Shown in pieces: positions 26,341 through 34,333 of a stretch of DNA of 64,000 bases (its first letter is position 1; the number at the start of each line of letters is the position of its first letter). This DNA comes from Nitrososphaerota archaeon. Lineage in GTDB: Archaea > Thermoproteota > Nitrososphaeria > Nitrososphaerales > Nitrosopumilaceae. The notes below the pieces were generated by a model. The model was not told where the DNA came from. It searched no databases and was given only the letters and a program-made list of their open reading frames with translations. The DNA is taken from assembly GCA_028867785.1 (NCBI GenBank), contig JAGWFS010000001.1, forward strand, positions 203,389-267,388, given 5' to 3'. A program made the position numbers and the translations under genes.

Positions 26341-27312
26341 GTGCAAGCAGAGATAAGGGCTGAAAGCAAACAGCCAGAAGCAAAGAAAAAGTTTGATGTC
26401 ATAATTATCGGTGCCGGTCCTGCAGGATACACTGCAGCAATCTATACGTCAAGGGCTAGGCGCGAGACCCTTGTCATATCAGGAATACTTCCAGGAGGGC
26501 AGCTCATGCTTACAACAGATGTTGAAAACTATCCTGGGTTTTCAGAGGGAATCATGGGCCCAGAGCTTATGACAACAATGAGAAAACAGACTGAAAGGAT
26601 GGGCGCCACCATAATTGACGACGAGGTGGTAAACGTAGATTTTAGAAGAAAGCCGTTCAAGGTACTAACATACTCAGAAGAATACGAGGCAGAAGCTGTC
26701 ATAATTGCCACAGGTGCAAGCCCGAGGAAACTTGGTGCAAAGGGAGAGCAGGAGTTTAGCGCAAGAGGCGTATCATATTGCGCCACATGCGACGGCCCGT
26801 TCTTCAAAAACCAGGAGATTGTAGTTGCAGGCGGCGGAGACTCGGCAATGGAGGAGGCAATCTTTCTTACCAAGTTTGCAAAAAATGTCCACGTTGTTCA
26901 TAGAAAAGACAAGCTTCGGGCAAGCAAGATAATGCAGGACAGGGCATTTGAAAACAGCAAGATAAAGTTCCACTGGAATTCAGTAATTGAGGAGATCAGG
27001 GGAAAGGAGAAGGTAAACCAGATAATGATAAAAAACACGTCAACCAATCAACAGGAAATAATGGACGTCGGAGGACTGTTTGTTGCAATAGGACACGAGC
27101 CAAATACAAAGCTGTTTCATGGTCAGGTCGAGCTTGACCCGCAGGGATACATTGCACTCAAAAACCACACGCATACTAGCGTGGATGGAGTCTTTGCCGC
27201 GGGAGACGTACACGATCATATGTACAGGCAGGCAATCACGGCAGCAGGATTTGGATGCATGGCTGCAATAGACGTGGACAAGTATCTCTCAGAAAACAGT
27301 AAAAGAAACTAG
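26341..27312 (+). CDS. trxB: thioredoxin reductase
   Basis: A 323-residue flavoprotein that passes NADPH electrons to thioredoxin. The FAD motif GAGPAGYTAAIYTSRA, the redox CATCDG motif (CATCDGPFF), the NADPH motif GGGDSAMEEAIFL and the C-terminal FAADVH-like motif FAAGDVHDHMYRQAITAAGFG are all present. The start is GTG. A TATA-like block is centred about 26 nt upstream, and an SD-like GGAGG lies about 10 nt upstream, so leaderless and leadered readings both fit. Its stop is nested with that of cysteine synthase in a CTAG. Confidence 0.96.
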   Translation: MQAEIRAESKQPEAKKKFDVIIIGAGPAGYTAAIYTSRARRETLVISGILPGGQLMLTTDVENYPGFSEGIMGPELMTTMRKQTERMGATIIDDEVVNVDFRRKPFKVLTYSEEYEAEAVIIATGASPRKLGAKGEQEFSARGVSYCATCDGPFFKNQEIVVAGGGDSAMEEAIFLTKFAKNVHVVHRKDKLRASKIMQDRAFENSKIKFHWNSVIEEIRGKEKVNQIMIKNTSTNQQEIMDVGGLFVAIGHEPNTKLFHGQVELDPQGYIALKNHTHTSVDGVFAAGDVHDHMYRQAITAAGFGCMAAIDVDKYLSENSKRN

Positions 27313-28310
27313 TAAAGAGAATCTCGCGAGAGGTGTCTTGCCTCTTTTAGTGCCCGGTCAAACTCTGCATCAGAAAATATCTTCTGCTGCTCATAGAGGC
27401 TCTTGAACTTTTTTCCGTCATCTGCAAATATCCCCACCATGCAGCCCCTCTCTATTCCATATTTTTCCATAGCAGAGTATACGGTTGCGGAGGACGGGCT
27501 AACTAGCATCTTTTCCTTTTCCAGTATCTTCCTTACAGATGCAAAGGCCTCGTCATTTGTTATGGTAAGCCAGTCGTCTACCACCTGTTCCCGCTTGATG
27601 AAGAGGTCTGGCTTGGCAGATTCTTCAAAGTTTCTCAGCCCCTGAATGAGGTGGTTTTGCTGCGGTTGCACCGCTATTATCTTGACATTTGGGTTTTTTT
27701 CTTTCAGATATGCCCCTATTCCAGTTATTGTTCCGCCTGTCCCAACTCCAGAGAAAAAGTGCGTTATCTTTCCCTTGGTCTGCTCCCATATCTCAGGTCC
27801 CGTCCCCTTGTAGTGACCCATAAAGTTTGCCTCGTTTGCATACTGGTTTGGAGAATAGTACTTGTCAGGCCTTGCAGATGCAATGGATTTGGCAAGAGCT
27901 ATGCTCTGGTCGGTTCCAGCCCCAACCTTTGGGCACAGGTCATCGCTTGTCTCGTACAGCACGGCTCCAAGAGACCGGATTATCTTTTTTGTCTCCTCGC
28001 TTGCCTTTTCTGGGATTACAATCTCTACGGTATACCCAAGAAGTTTTGCAATTCCTGCAAGGGCAATGCCGGTATTTCCTGAGGTTGGTTCTATTATTAC
28101 GCTGTGTCCGCGTTTTATCAACCCGTTTTCTTCAGCAATCTTTACCATCCAAAATGCTGCCCTGTCTTTTACCGAGCCAAACGGATTGTGCGATTCCAGT
28201 TTTGCGTAAGAATCGACCTGATTATTTGAAAGTGATTCCAGTTTTACAATAGGCGTGTTGCCAATTTTTTTCAAGAGTGTCTCGGCATCATCGAGTGTCT
28301 CGATTGTCAA
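27309..28310 (-). CDS. cysteine synthase / O-acetyl- or O-phosphoserine sulfhydrylase
   Basis: A 333-residue PLP enzyme of the beta family that makes cysteine from an activated serine and sulfide. The Schiff-base Lys lies in NPFGSVKDRAA, the substrate loop is PTSGNTGI and the phosphate loop is GTGGTITGI. Archaeal enzymes of this type may take O-acetylserine or O-phosphoserine; the sequence alone does not settle it. Its C-terminal extension of about 30 residues is charged. The start is TTG, 5 nt after the TusA stop, so cysteine synthesis and TusA are in one unit. Confidence 0.9.
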   Translation of the reverse strand: MTIETLDDAETLLKKIGNTPIVKLESLSNNQVDSYAKLESHNPFGSVKDRAAFWMVKIAEENGLIKRGHSVIIEPTSGNTGIALAGIAKLLGYTVEIVIPEKASEETKKIIRSLGAVLYETSDDLCPKVGAGTDQSIALAKSIASARPDKYYSPNQYANEANFMGHYKGTGPEIWEQTKGKITHFFSGVGTGGTITGIGAYLKEKNPNVKIIAVQPQQNHLIQGLRNFEESAKPDLFIKREQVVDDWLTITNDEAFASVRKILEKEKMLVSPSSATVYSAMEKYGIERGCMVGIFADDGKKFKSLYEQQKIFSDAEFDRALKEARHLSRDSLY

Positions 28311-28315
28311 TGTGT

Positions 28316-28555
28316 CTATTTCACCTTCTTGATGGTAAACTCTAGATCCTTGTCGTTCTTTTTTAATTCCAAAAGCTGGTGACCGTTTCTATTCACCCAT
28401 CTTGATATGTCATCTTCAGATGCGGGATCGTCTGCAATTATTTTTAGAATATTTCCCACTATCATTCTTTCCATCTCTATCTTTGTTCTAAAGACAGGCT
28501 CTGGACAGAACATTCCTCTAACATCGATTATTTTTGTGGGAGTTGATTCTGAAAT
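28316..28555 (-). CDS. tusA: TusA-family sulfur-relay protein, probable ATT start
   Basis: A 79-residue SirA/TusA protein with the persulfide Cys in MFCPEPV and a C-terminal sheet. From the first ATG (28513) the protein would lack the first beta strand (KIIDVRG) that all family members need. In frame upstream, before a stop, there is no ATG, GTG or TTG, but the ATT at 28553-28555 lies 6 nt after a GGGTGA ribosome-binding site and about 14 nt after a plausible start of transcription (TATA-like TTTTAATATC at 28590-28599). I therefore call ATT as the start. It is cotranscribed with cysteine synthase. A frameshift or sequencing error is the alternative. Confidence 0.75.
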   Translation of the reverse strand: MSESTPTKIIDVRGMFCPEPVFRTKIEMERMIVGNILKIIADDPASEDDISRWVNRNGHQLLELKKNDKDLEFTIKKVK

Positions 28556-28561
28556 ACCAAT

Positions 28562-28567
28562 TCACCC
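28562..28567 (-). promoter_or_regulatory. Shine-Dalgarno site supporting the TusA ATT start
   Basis: GGGTGA on the minus strand, 6 nt before the ATT at 28555. It is the main support for the non-standard start. Confidence 0.45.
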
Positions 28568-28625
28568 GTAAGCAAAAAGCTAGTAAAGTGATATTAAAAG
28601 CTTTCATGTGTGCAAAAAAATTTGT

Positions 28626-29546
28626 TCAAGTAAGTATCATTGGCAGTATTGCTTTGAGGTTGCGCTCATACAATATGTTATAGTCTTGATTTTTGAAATT
28701 AATTTTGTTTGAGAGCTTTGTAGTGAGATGGACGGCCATCTTGTATACTGCCTTCCATACTATGCTGTCAGGGTTTGATTCAAATGAATTAATGAGAAAG
28801 CAGCATAAGCCAGTCAGGTGAGGATGGTTTTCTTTAAAATATGCGATAATGTCGTCTTTGGAATTTTTTATCTTGTATCTTGCATGCTCTATCATCTCGC
28901 TGCTTGTGATGTATCCTGTTTTATCAATTGCAATTTTGCCTTTTCTCATTGCCCAGAGCATTCCATCAAGCGTATTTTCAGATTCAACGGTATTGATACA
29001 CCGTCCAAGCGTTGATACCACGTGTGAGTCGCTGCCTGCCACCTCTTTCATGTTGTTTGTTTTGGCAAAATAAGACGCCCTTAGGTTGGAATACCTGTCA
29101 ACGTTGTTGCTGTTAAATGTCTCAATCAGGTCACATAGAGCAGATTTTTCCCGTAGGCCGTTGTTTAGTGCAAAGGGGTGAGGTGCGCATGATACCGCAT
29201 CCTGCGATCGTATAGCATCAAGTGTCTCCTCCAAACTCTGTCCTGGCCTTATGGTATCAGTCAGTCCATATGCCAGCACGTGGATTCCTTGGTCGGTTGT
29301 TATCTCTTCCCCAGGATAGACATGGATGTGTCGGAACTTTTCATGGTTTTCCTTGTAGCGCAACAAATGTGTGTAGCCGTTTATTGTATTGTGATTTGTA
29401 ATGAAGAAAGCGTCAAGATTCATCTTGTATGCCTGTTCCAGTTGTTCTTGCACGGTAATGCCGCAGTCATAGGGAGTTTCTTTTATGCCCAGTTGGAAAT
29501 TTGAAAACTCGTTATGGCAGTGCATCTCTGCACGCAGTTTATCCAA
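28626..29546 (-). CDS. PHP-domain phosphoesterase
   Basis: A 306-residue protein with an N-terminal polymerase-and-histidinol-phosphatase (PHP) fold. The metal motifs AEMHCHNEFS, ITNHNTING, the PGEEITT segment, APHPFALN and AGSDSH are in the usual order and would hold two or three metals. The C-terminal 90 residues, after the PHP core, are helical and do not resemble anything I know. The start is TTG at 29544-29546. PHP proteins cleave phosphate esters in nucleotide, histidinol or sugar metabolism, and the substrate here is unknown. Confidence 0.85.
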   Translation of the reverse strand: MDKLRAEMHCHNEFSNFQLGIKETPYDCGITVQEQLEQAYKMNLDAFFITNHNTINGYTHLLRYKENHEKFRHIHVYPGEEITTDQGIHVLAYGLTDTIRPGQSLEETLDAIRSQDAVSCAPHPFALNNGLREKSALCDLIETFNSNNVDRYSNLRASYFAKTNNMKEVAGSDSHVVSTLGRCINTVESENTLDGMLWAMRKGKIAIDKTGYITSSEMIEHARYKIKNSKDDIIAYFKENHPHLTGLCCFLINSFESNPDSIVWKAVYKMAVHLTTKLSNKINFKNQDYNILYERNLKAILPMILT

Positions 29547-29600
29547 TGTTTATCGCTTGCCTCAACCTATGAATATAATCTTTGTTTTCAAAATTTTTGC

Positions 29601-30341
29601 TCATCTGAACAGATCCTCAGAACGCTGTCTTATGATCTCATTTGTCGTGTCAGATACGTCATAAGAGTCATAGTTTCTCACAATAGATATCGGGACCCGG
29701 CGTGATTTACCAGTGACAAGCTCTGCAGCAGAGCATATCTCGTCGGCTATGGCAATGGCAGTAACGCGCAGGGTTCTTCCAAAATTGTCTTTTGTTCCAG
29801 CATAGTCCAATATGGCTTCAATTCCGGCAATGCCTATTGCTACATTTGTCTGTCCCTGGCGAAATGGCCTCCCAAATGTATCAGATATAATGACAGAAGT
29901 GTTTTTTCCTGTTTTTTCTTTTACCTGTTTGCGCAATGACTCGGCTGATGCGCTGGGATCATCTGGCAGGATCGTAGCGTGACCCTCCTTTACATTGCTT
30001 TCATCGACGCCCGCATTTGCGCAGATAAAACCGTGTATTGTCTCAGAGATTATGATGCCGTTTCTCATTCTGACGATGCGCTTTGACTGGTCAAGTATCA
30101 ATTGCACAACTCGCGAATCCTTTCCGTATTCGCTTGCTATTCCCGTAGCAAGCATGGCCGGACGTATCTGCGAGAGATCAACTGTCTTTCCCTCTTGTTT
30201 TGAGATGACTTTTTGCGTAAAGACAAGAATGTCTCCATCTTGCAAGTCAGGTCTTGTTTTTGAGGCAAGCATGATGCCTACTAGGTCATCCCCCCTTACA
30301 ATTTCATTTTCAATGTGAACAGGTATGATTTCAATGGCCAT
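29601..30341 (-). CDS. cofE: coenzyme F420:L-glutamate ligase
   Basis: A 246-residue CofE, which adds glutamates to F420-0 with GTP. The family signatures GDDLVGIML, DGDILVFTQKVISKQEG, and the C-terminal ISDTFGRPFRQGQTNVAIG are visible. F420 occurs in Nitrososphaerota. A TATA-like ATTTTAAGC is centred about 25 nt before the ATG, supporting the start. The neighbours (PHP protein, SerB-like phosphatase) are not known F420 genes, so the gene is on its own here. Confidence 0.95.
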   Translation of the reverse strand: MAIEIIPVHIENEIVRGDDLVGIMLASKTRPDLQDGDILVFTQKVISKQEGKTVDLSQIRPAMLATGIASEYGKDSRVVQLILDQSKRIVRMRNGIIISETIHGFICANAGVDESNVKEGHATILPDDPSASAESLRKQVKEKTGKNTSVIISDTFGRPFRQGQTNVAIGIAGIEAILDYAGTKDNFGRTLRVTAIAIADEICSAAELVTGKSRRVPISIVRNYDSYDVSDTTNEIIRQRSEDLFR

Positions 30342-30382
30342 CGGTAAACGGTAGTGCTTGACTGCTTAAAATCGTATTTCTA

Positions 30383-31033
30383 TCAGGCTATTGTAGGCGC
30401 CTGGATCTTTAGTCCATAGTGCTTGTTGATTATGCCAATCAGTTTTGAGAGGTCCTTTTCCTCAAGTGTTACAGTTGCCAAATCCTTGACAATGTCCTGT
30501 GCCCGGAACGCCACCCCAAGGCCGCATATGTCAAACAGCTTGATATCGTTTGCGCCGTCTACTATTACTACAGTGTCTTCCTTTTTTTCCTTCCATTCCC
30601 TTACCTTTATCATTGCAGATTTGGCCTTGTCAGAATCAACGTGTATTACAACGTCATCAAGTTTGCCATTTTTGAATGTCAACTCGTTTGAAAATACATA
30701 ATCAAGTCCAAGCTCGTTCTTTAGTCTGTCAGTCATGATAGTAAATCCTCCCGATACCGCCATTATCTTCCAGCCTGCTGCCTTTAGTGCATGGCAGGCG
30801 TCCCTCGCTCCTGTCATTATCTCAAGCGAGTCAGCAATTTGTTTGCATGTTTCATAGTCTATTCCACGCAATAGTTCTATTCTCTTCTTTAGTCCTTCTT
30901 CCCATTTTATGGCGCCCTTGATTCCCATCCTTGTGATTTCCCAAATCTCATCTTGTTTGTTAATTTTCTCTGCAAGTATTGGAAGAAATTCGGCATCAAG
31001 CAGCACGCCTTCCACATCAAAAATTGCTAACAT
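30383..31033 (-). CDS. SerB-like HAD phosphatase
   Basis: A 216-residue HAD phosphatase that by length and order of motifs resembles phosphoserine phosphatase, the last step of serine synthesis. Motif I reads FDVEGVLLD: the nucleophile Asp is kept, but the acid/base Asp two residues later is Glu. Motif II is AVSGGFT, motif III/IV is VIVDGANDIKLF. The Glu is unusual and may alter activity, so I keep the family name tentative. It starts at ATG with an A/T box about 27 nt upstream. It is 40 nt from cofE but has its own promoter. Confidence 0.8.
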   Translation of the reverse strand: MLAIFDVEGVLLDAEFLPILAEKINKQDEIWEITRMGIKGAIKWEEGLKKRIELLRGIDYETCKQIADSLEIMTGARDACHALKAAGWKIMAVSGGFTIMTDRLKNELGLDYVFSNELTFKNGKLDDVVIHVDSDKAKSAMIKVREWKEKKEDTVVIVDGANDIKLFDICGLGVAFRAQDIVKDLATVTLEEKDLSKLIGIINKHYGLKIQAPTIA

Positions 31034-31132
31034 CAGTTTCTGCTTTGTGGAATGACGCAGATTATATTAATCTTAAGCGATCTGGGAACTTTCCACCACT
31101 AGCAATATATTCCAGATTCTAAAATGATGGTT

Positions 31133-31417
31133 ATGAGCGAACTTCCACACAAATACGAAGTTTCAATCAAGGCAGCTACTACATCCAACAGATTATCAGA
31201 TCAAACAAAGGAAGAGCTCAAGGCATCCGGCATGATGGACGACAAGGGCAAGTTAAAGCTAAAGGGAGTTAGCCCAAAGATGCTAAAAAAGATGAAAGAA
31301 GAATCAGTGGACTGTCCCGTCTTGAAAAAAGAAGTTCCATTTATCCAGTGTTTTGTCTGCTCAAACTTCCAAAGCAGAATAACTGGAAAGGTTCTCTGCA
31401 AAGGCGACCCTTTGTAG
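31133..31417 (+). CDS. small Cys-containing protein, unknown function
   Basis: A 94-residue basic protein with a C-terminal cysteine set (CPVLKK, IQCFVCSNF, VLCKG): CPV...C-x2-C...C, which could be a zinc or Fe-S site. The N-terminal half is Lys-rich and helical. The start is one of three in-frame ATGs; I take the one at 31133 because the TATA-like aatatat centred at 31107 is then 26 nt upstream. It lies 43 nt before prolyl-tRNA synthetase. I do not recognise the family; a role in RNA or ribosome binding is possible. Confidence 0.65.
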   Translation: MSELPHKYEVSIKAATTSNRLSDQTKEELKASGMMDDKGKLKLKGVSPKMLKKMKEESVDCPVLKKEVPFIQCFVCSNFQSRITGKVLCKGDPL

Positions 31418-31460
31418 AGGAACATAAGGCTCATTAGGGCAGACTCTAAAATGATGTAAA

Positions 31461-32903
31461 TTGAGCAAAGAGATAGGAATCACAGTTAAAAAAAATGAGG
31501 ATTTTAGCGAGTGGTATACACAGGTCGTAATCAAGGCCCAGCTCACAGATTATGCCCCAGTCAAAGGCCTCATTGTACTTAGACCATACGGATATTCGAT
31601 ATGGGAGTTTCTCAAATCATCAGTAGATCAGAAGCTCAAGGCAACAGGCCATGAAAACGGTTTTCTCCCTGTACTCATACCAGAGTCTCTGCTCAGCAAG
31701 GAAACAACACATTTTGCAGGATTTACTCCTGAGGTTTTTTGGGTCACGCATTCCGGAGACGCAGAGATAGGCGACAGACTCGCACTGAGGCCCACATCCG
31801 AGACCCTAGCATACTCGATGTATTCAAAATGGATAAAAAGTTGGAGAGACCTCCCTTTGAAGATCAACTTTTGGAATTCCGCGCTGAGAGCCGAGATAAA
31901 ATCCACAAAGCCGTTTCTTAGAACATCCGAGTTTCTCTGGCAAGAAGGCCATACGGCACATACAACTCCAGAAGAGGCAGAAAGCGAAGTCATGACAATA
32001 CTTGACATTTACAGAAAGACTGTAGAAGAAGAGCTTGCAATTCCTGTCATAGTCGGGAAAAAAAGCGAGAAGGAAAAATTTGTCGGTGCCGTATACACAA
32101 CCACCATGGAGTCCATCATGCCTGATGGAAAGGCATTACAGATGGGAACCTCGCATTTTCTTGGACAGAACTTTTCAAAGCCGTTTGATGTCAAGTTCCT
32201 TGACAAACAAAACATAGAGACGTTTGCCTGGCAAACCTCATGGGGCGTTTCCTGGAGGCTCATAGGGGCCCTAATAATGGTACACGGAGACGACAAAGGC
32301 TTGGTCTTGCCTCCCCGCGTTGCGCCCATTCAGGCAGTAATAATTCCCATCTATTCTTCCCAGCCTGACAAAGAAGCTGTGCTAAGGAAGGCAAACGAGA
32401 TAAAGGAAGTTCTTGCAAAATGTGGATTCAGGATACATGTTGACTCACGAGACGAGTTCACCCCTGGCTACAAGTTCAACGACTGGGAGATGAAAGGAGT
32501 CCCGCTAAGAATTGAGATCGGGCCAAAGGATCTGGCAAAAAACAAGATGGTGCTTGTGCGGCGCGACAGCTTGAAAAAATCTGATCTTTCTTTTGAGACA
32601 GTAGAAGAAGGTGTTGCACACATGTTTGACGGGATTCAAGAAGATCTCTTTGAAAAGGCAAAAAAACTTCTCAGTGAGCGAACAAAAAACGTTGCAGATC
32701 TTTCCCAGTTTAAAAAAGAGATTGAAACAGGGATGTTCCTTAGTTCACCATGGTGCGGAGATCAGAAATGCGAGGAGAAGATCAAGGAAGACACTGGTGC
32801 CGACATTCGCGTGATACCGTTTGATGTGAAAAGATCAAATGCCCCGTGCATAGTTTGTGGAAAGCCAAGCAAAACAGACGCCATGTTTGCAAGAGGTTAT
32901 TAG
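31461..32903 (+). CDS. proS: prolyl-tRNA synthetase (archaeal/eukaryal type)
   Basis: A 480-residue class II synthetase. Motif 2 (RAEIKSTKPFLRTSEFLWQEGH) and the class II core are easy to follow. The anticodon-binding domain covers about residues 280-385. The last 90 residues hold the archaeal zinc-binding C-terminal domain with four cysteines (SPWCGDQKCEEK and PCIVCGK), and the chain ends in a Tyr (FARGY) that in this family reaches the active site. The start is TTG. The length is normal. The bacterial editing domain is absent, as expected. Confidence 0.97.
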   Translation: MSKEIGITVKKNEDFSEWYTQVVIKAQLTDYAPVKGLIVLRPYGYSIWEFLKSSVDQKLKATGHENGFLPVLIPESLLSKETTHFAGFTPEVFWVTHSGDAEIGDRLALRPTSETLAYSMYSKWIKSWRDLPLKINFWNSALRAEIKSTKPFLRTSEFLWQEGHTAHTTPEEAESEVMTILDIYRKTVEEELAIPVIVGKKSEKEKFVGAVYTTTMESIMPDGKALQMGTSHFLGQNFSKPFDVKFLDKQNIETFAWQTSWGVSWRLIGALIMVHGDDKGLVLPPRVAPIQAVIIPIYSSQPDKEAVLRKANEIKEVLAKCGFRIHVDSRDEFTPGYKFNDWEMKGVPLRIEIGPKDLAKNKMVLVRRDSLKKSDLSFETVEEGVAHMFDGIQEDLFEKAKKLLSERTKNVADLSQFKKEIETGMFLSSPWCGDQKCEEKIKEDTGADIRVIPFDVKRSNAPCIVCGKPSKTDAMFARGY

Positions 32904-32969
32904 ATGTACACTGGATACAATTGTGACAATCAGAGATTATATTTAGCGGCCATGATTGAGACGTGACAA

Positions 32970-33287
32970 ATGTCTGGTTCAAGCTCATATCGAGACCGAA
33001 TATACATTATAAAAGACATAATTCTCATGCTGGTGCAGTACGGTGAGATGAACCAAACTGCCCTGGTAAGCTTTTGCGGTCTGAATCTCAAAAAACACAA
33101 GCCCATACTTGACGAGCTTGAGTCAAACGACATGATAACAAGCATGGGAAGAGCGCTTGGAAAGAGGACAGTAACAATTTACAAGCCTAGCCCAAAGGGA
33201 ATAGAATTTTGCAGGACCATTTTGGAGCCATATGAAAAGATGTTCCCACGCAAAAAGGGAACTGACAAAAAGAACGAAACAGCCTAG
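32970..33287 (+). CDS. winged-helix transcription regulator
   Basis: A 105-residue basic protein with a winged-helix fold: helix-turn-helix around EMNQTALVSFCGLNLKKHKPILDEL, followed by a wing (MGRALGKRTVTIYKPSPKG) and a helix. Small single-domain wHTH proteins of this kind are common in thaumarchaea and act as DNA-binding regulators. It starts at ATG with TATA-like attatattta 25 nt upstream. Its stop is nested with that of the convergent membrane protein gene in a CTAG. The target is unknown. Confidence 0.75.
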   Translation: MSGSSSYRDRIYIIKDIILMLVQYGEMNQTALVSFCGLNLKKHKPILDELESNDMITSMGRALGKRTVTIYKPSPKGIEFCRTILEPYEKMFPRKKGTDKKNETA

Positions 33288-33697
33288 TCTTTGTCCAGAC
33301 CATAATCAGACGTATCCAAGCCATAACCAGATGCAATCCTCTTGTCAACCTCGTCTTTTTGTTTGAGATATTCTTTGTATCTTTGATTCCAGGACTTTAG
33401 CGTCATGTATTGCCTGACTCCTGTCGCTATCCATACAACTGATACTGATATGATCACTCCCAGAAGAATGCCAAGTACCGTGCCAAAGTCATGCTCGCCT
33501 TGAAGCACGTCGTAGAAACGAGGATGTGTTAGGAGAAATATCGAGAGTCCGGTGGCCAGAGGTGCAAGTATCAGCGCAGAGACTGAAACGCTGAGGAGCA
33601 TTCTTCGAATCTCAAGTATTCTTTCGATAAAGTTATCCATCAAGTCAAGAACGTCGGTTCTTGAAAAATTCGGCTCTTTGTCATCCATCAATGTCAT
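33284..33697 (-). CDS. two-helix membrane protein
   Basis: A 137-residue protein with two hydrophobic segments (LSVSVSALILAPLATGLSIFLL and VLGILLGVIISVSVVWIATGV) between a cytoplasmic acidic N-terminus and a charged C-terminal tail. It starts at ATG at 33695-33697, four bases after an SD-like GGAG. It is 42 nt downstream of the cupredoxin-like gene and may share its transcript. The function is unknown. The membrane-spanning pair with a helical tail suggests a structural or assembly role. Confidence 0.65.
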   Translation of the reverse strand: MTLMDDKEPNFSRTDVLDLMDNFIERILEIRRMLLSVSVSALILAPLATGLSIFLLTHPRFYDVLQGEHDFGTVLGILLGVIISVSVVWIATGVRQYMTLKSWNQRYKEYLKQKDEVDKRIASGYGLDTSDYGLDKD

Positions 33698-33739
33698 GGA
33701 ACTCCGTTTTACATGAGAATTGCCCTCTGGACATGATCA

Positions 33740-34234
33740 TTACGGGTCTACCGTTATGGAGCCTTTCATTTCAGGATGCAAGTTAGAATAGTAAGAATAG
33801 GTTCCTTCTTTGTTGGCCAAAAAGTTTATCGTTTGAGCCTGGAAGTAATTCAGTTTGTTAGAATGCACGTTAAACTGGTCTATGTTGATATCCATTGCGG
33901 CACCTGTGTCCTTGTCTTCGTTAATGAAGTGAAGTGATACAAGTGCGCCCTCTGGTACATGAATAGCGACATCATCTGCCCCTCTAGTTAAGGACTTTTT
34001 AGATTGGCGCGTGGATTCTTGTTCATATACATAGCCCGCAGTAGGATCGTGAACTCCCACGATGTAGATGTTAGTTGGGGTAGCAAACACCGGAACTGAG
34101 CTGTTTACCGGTGTGGAGGTACTGACAAAATAATAGATTCCTGCGCCAGCAGCCGCTACGATACCAGCTATAAAGATTACAGTCCCAAGTGAAACAGGTG
34201 CCGTTTTTGCCTTGTTTTTTTGCTTCTTTGCCAC
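33740..34234 (-). CDS. membrane-anchored cupredoxin-fold protein lacking the copper Cys
   Basis: A 164-residue protein with a basic N-terminus, one membrane helix (TVIFIAGIVAAAGAGIYYF) and a cupredoxin-like beta domain. The C-terminal ligand loop reads YYSNLHPEMKG, where blue-copper proteins have Cys-x2-His-x2-Met; here the Cys is Ser, while His and Met are kept. Another His (FNVHSN) could be the first ligand. It may bind copper in another way or not at all. Thaumarchaea carry many cupredoxins for electron transfer. A TATA-like atatttatg lies 26 nt upstream of the ATG. Confidence 0.78.
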   Translation of the reverse strand: MAKKQKNKAKTAPVSLGTVIFIAGIVAAAGAGIYYFVSTSTPVNSSVPVFATPTNIYIVGVHDPTAGYVYEQESTRQSKKSLTRGADDVAIHVPEGALVSLHFINEDKDTGAAMDINIDQFNVHSNKLNYFQAQTINFLANKEGTYSYYSNLHPEMKGSITVDP

Positions 34235-34333
34235 TAGGTGTTAACTGCCTAGTACGTATATTTATGTTGAGATTAACAAAGCTTCGTAAAGAATATTATT
34301 CTCATATGCACTATTTTTCAAACAAATACTATC

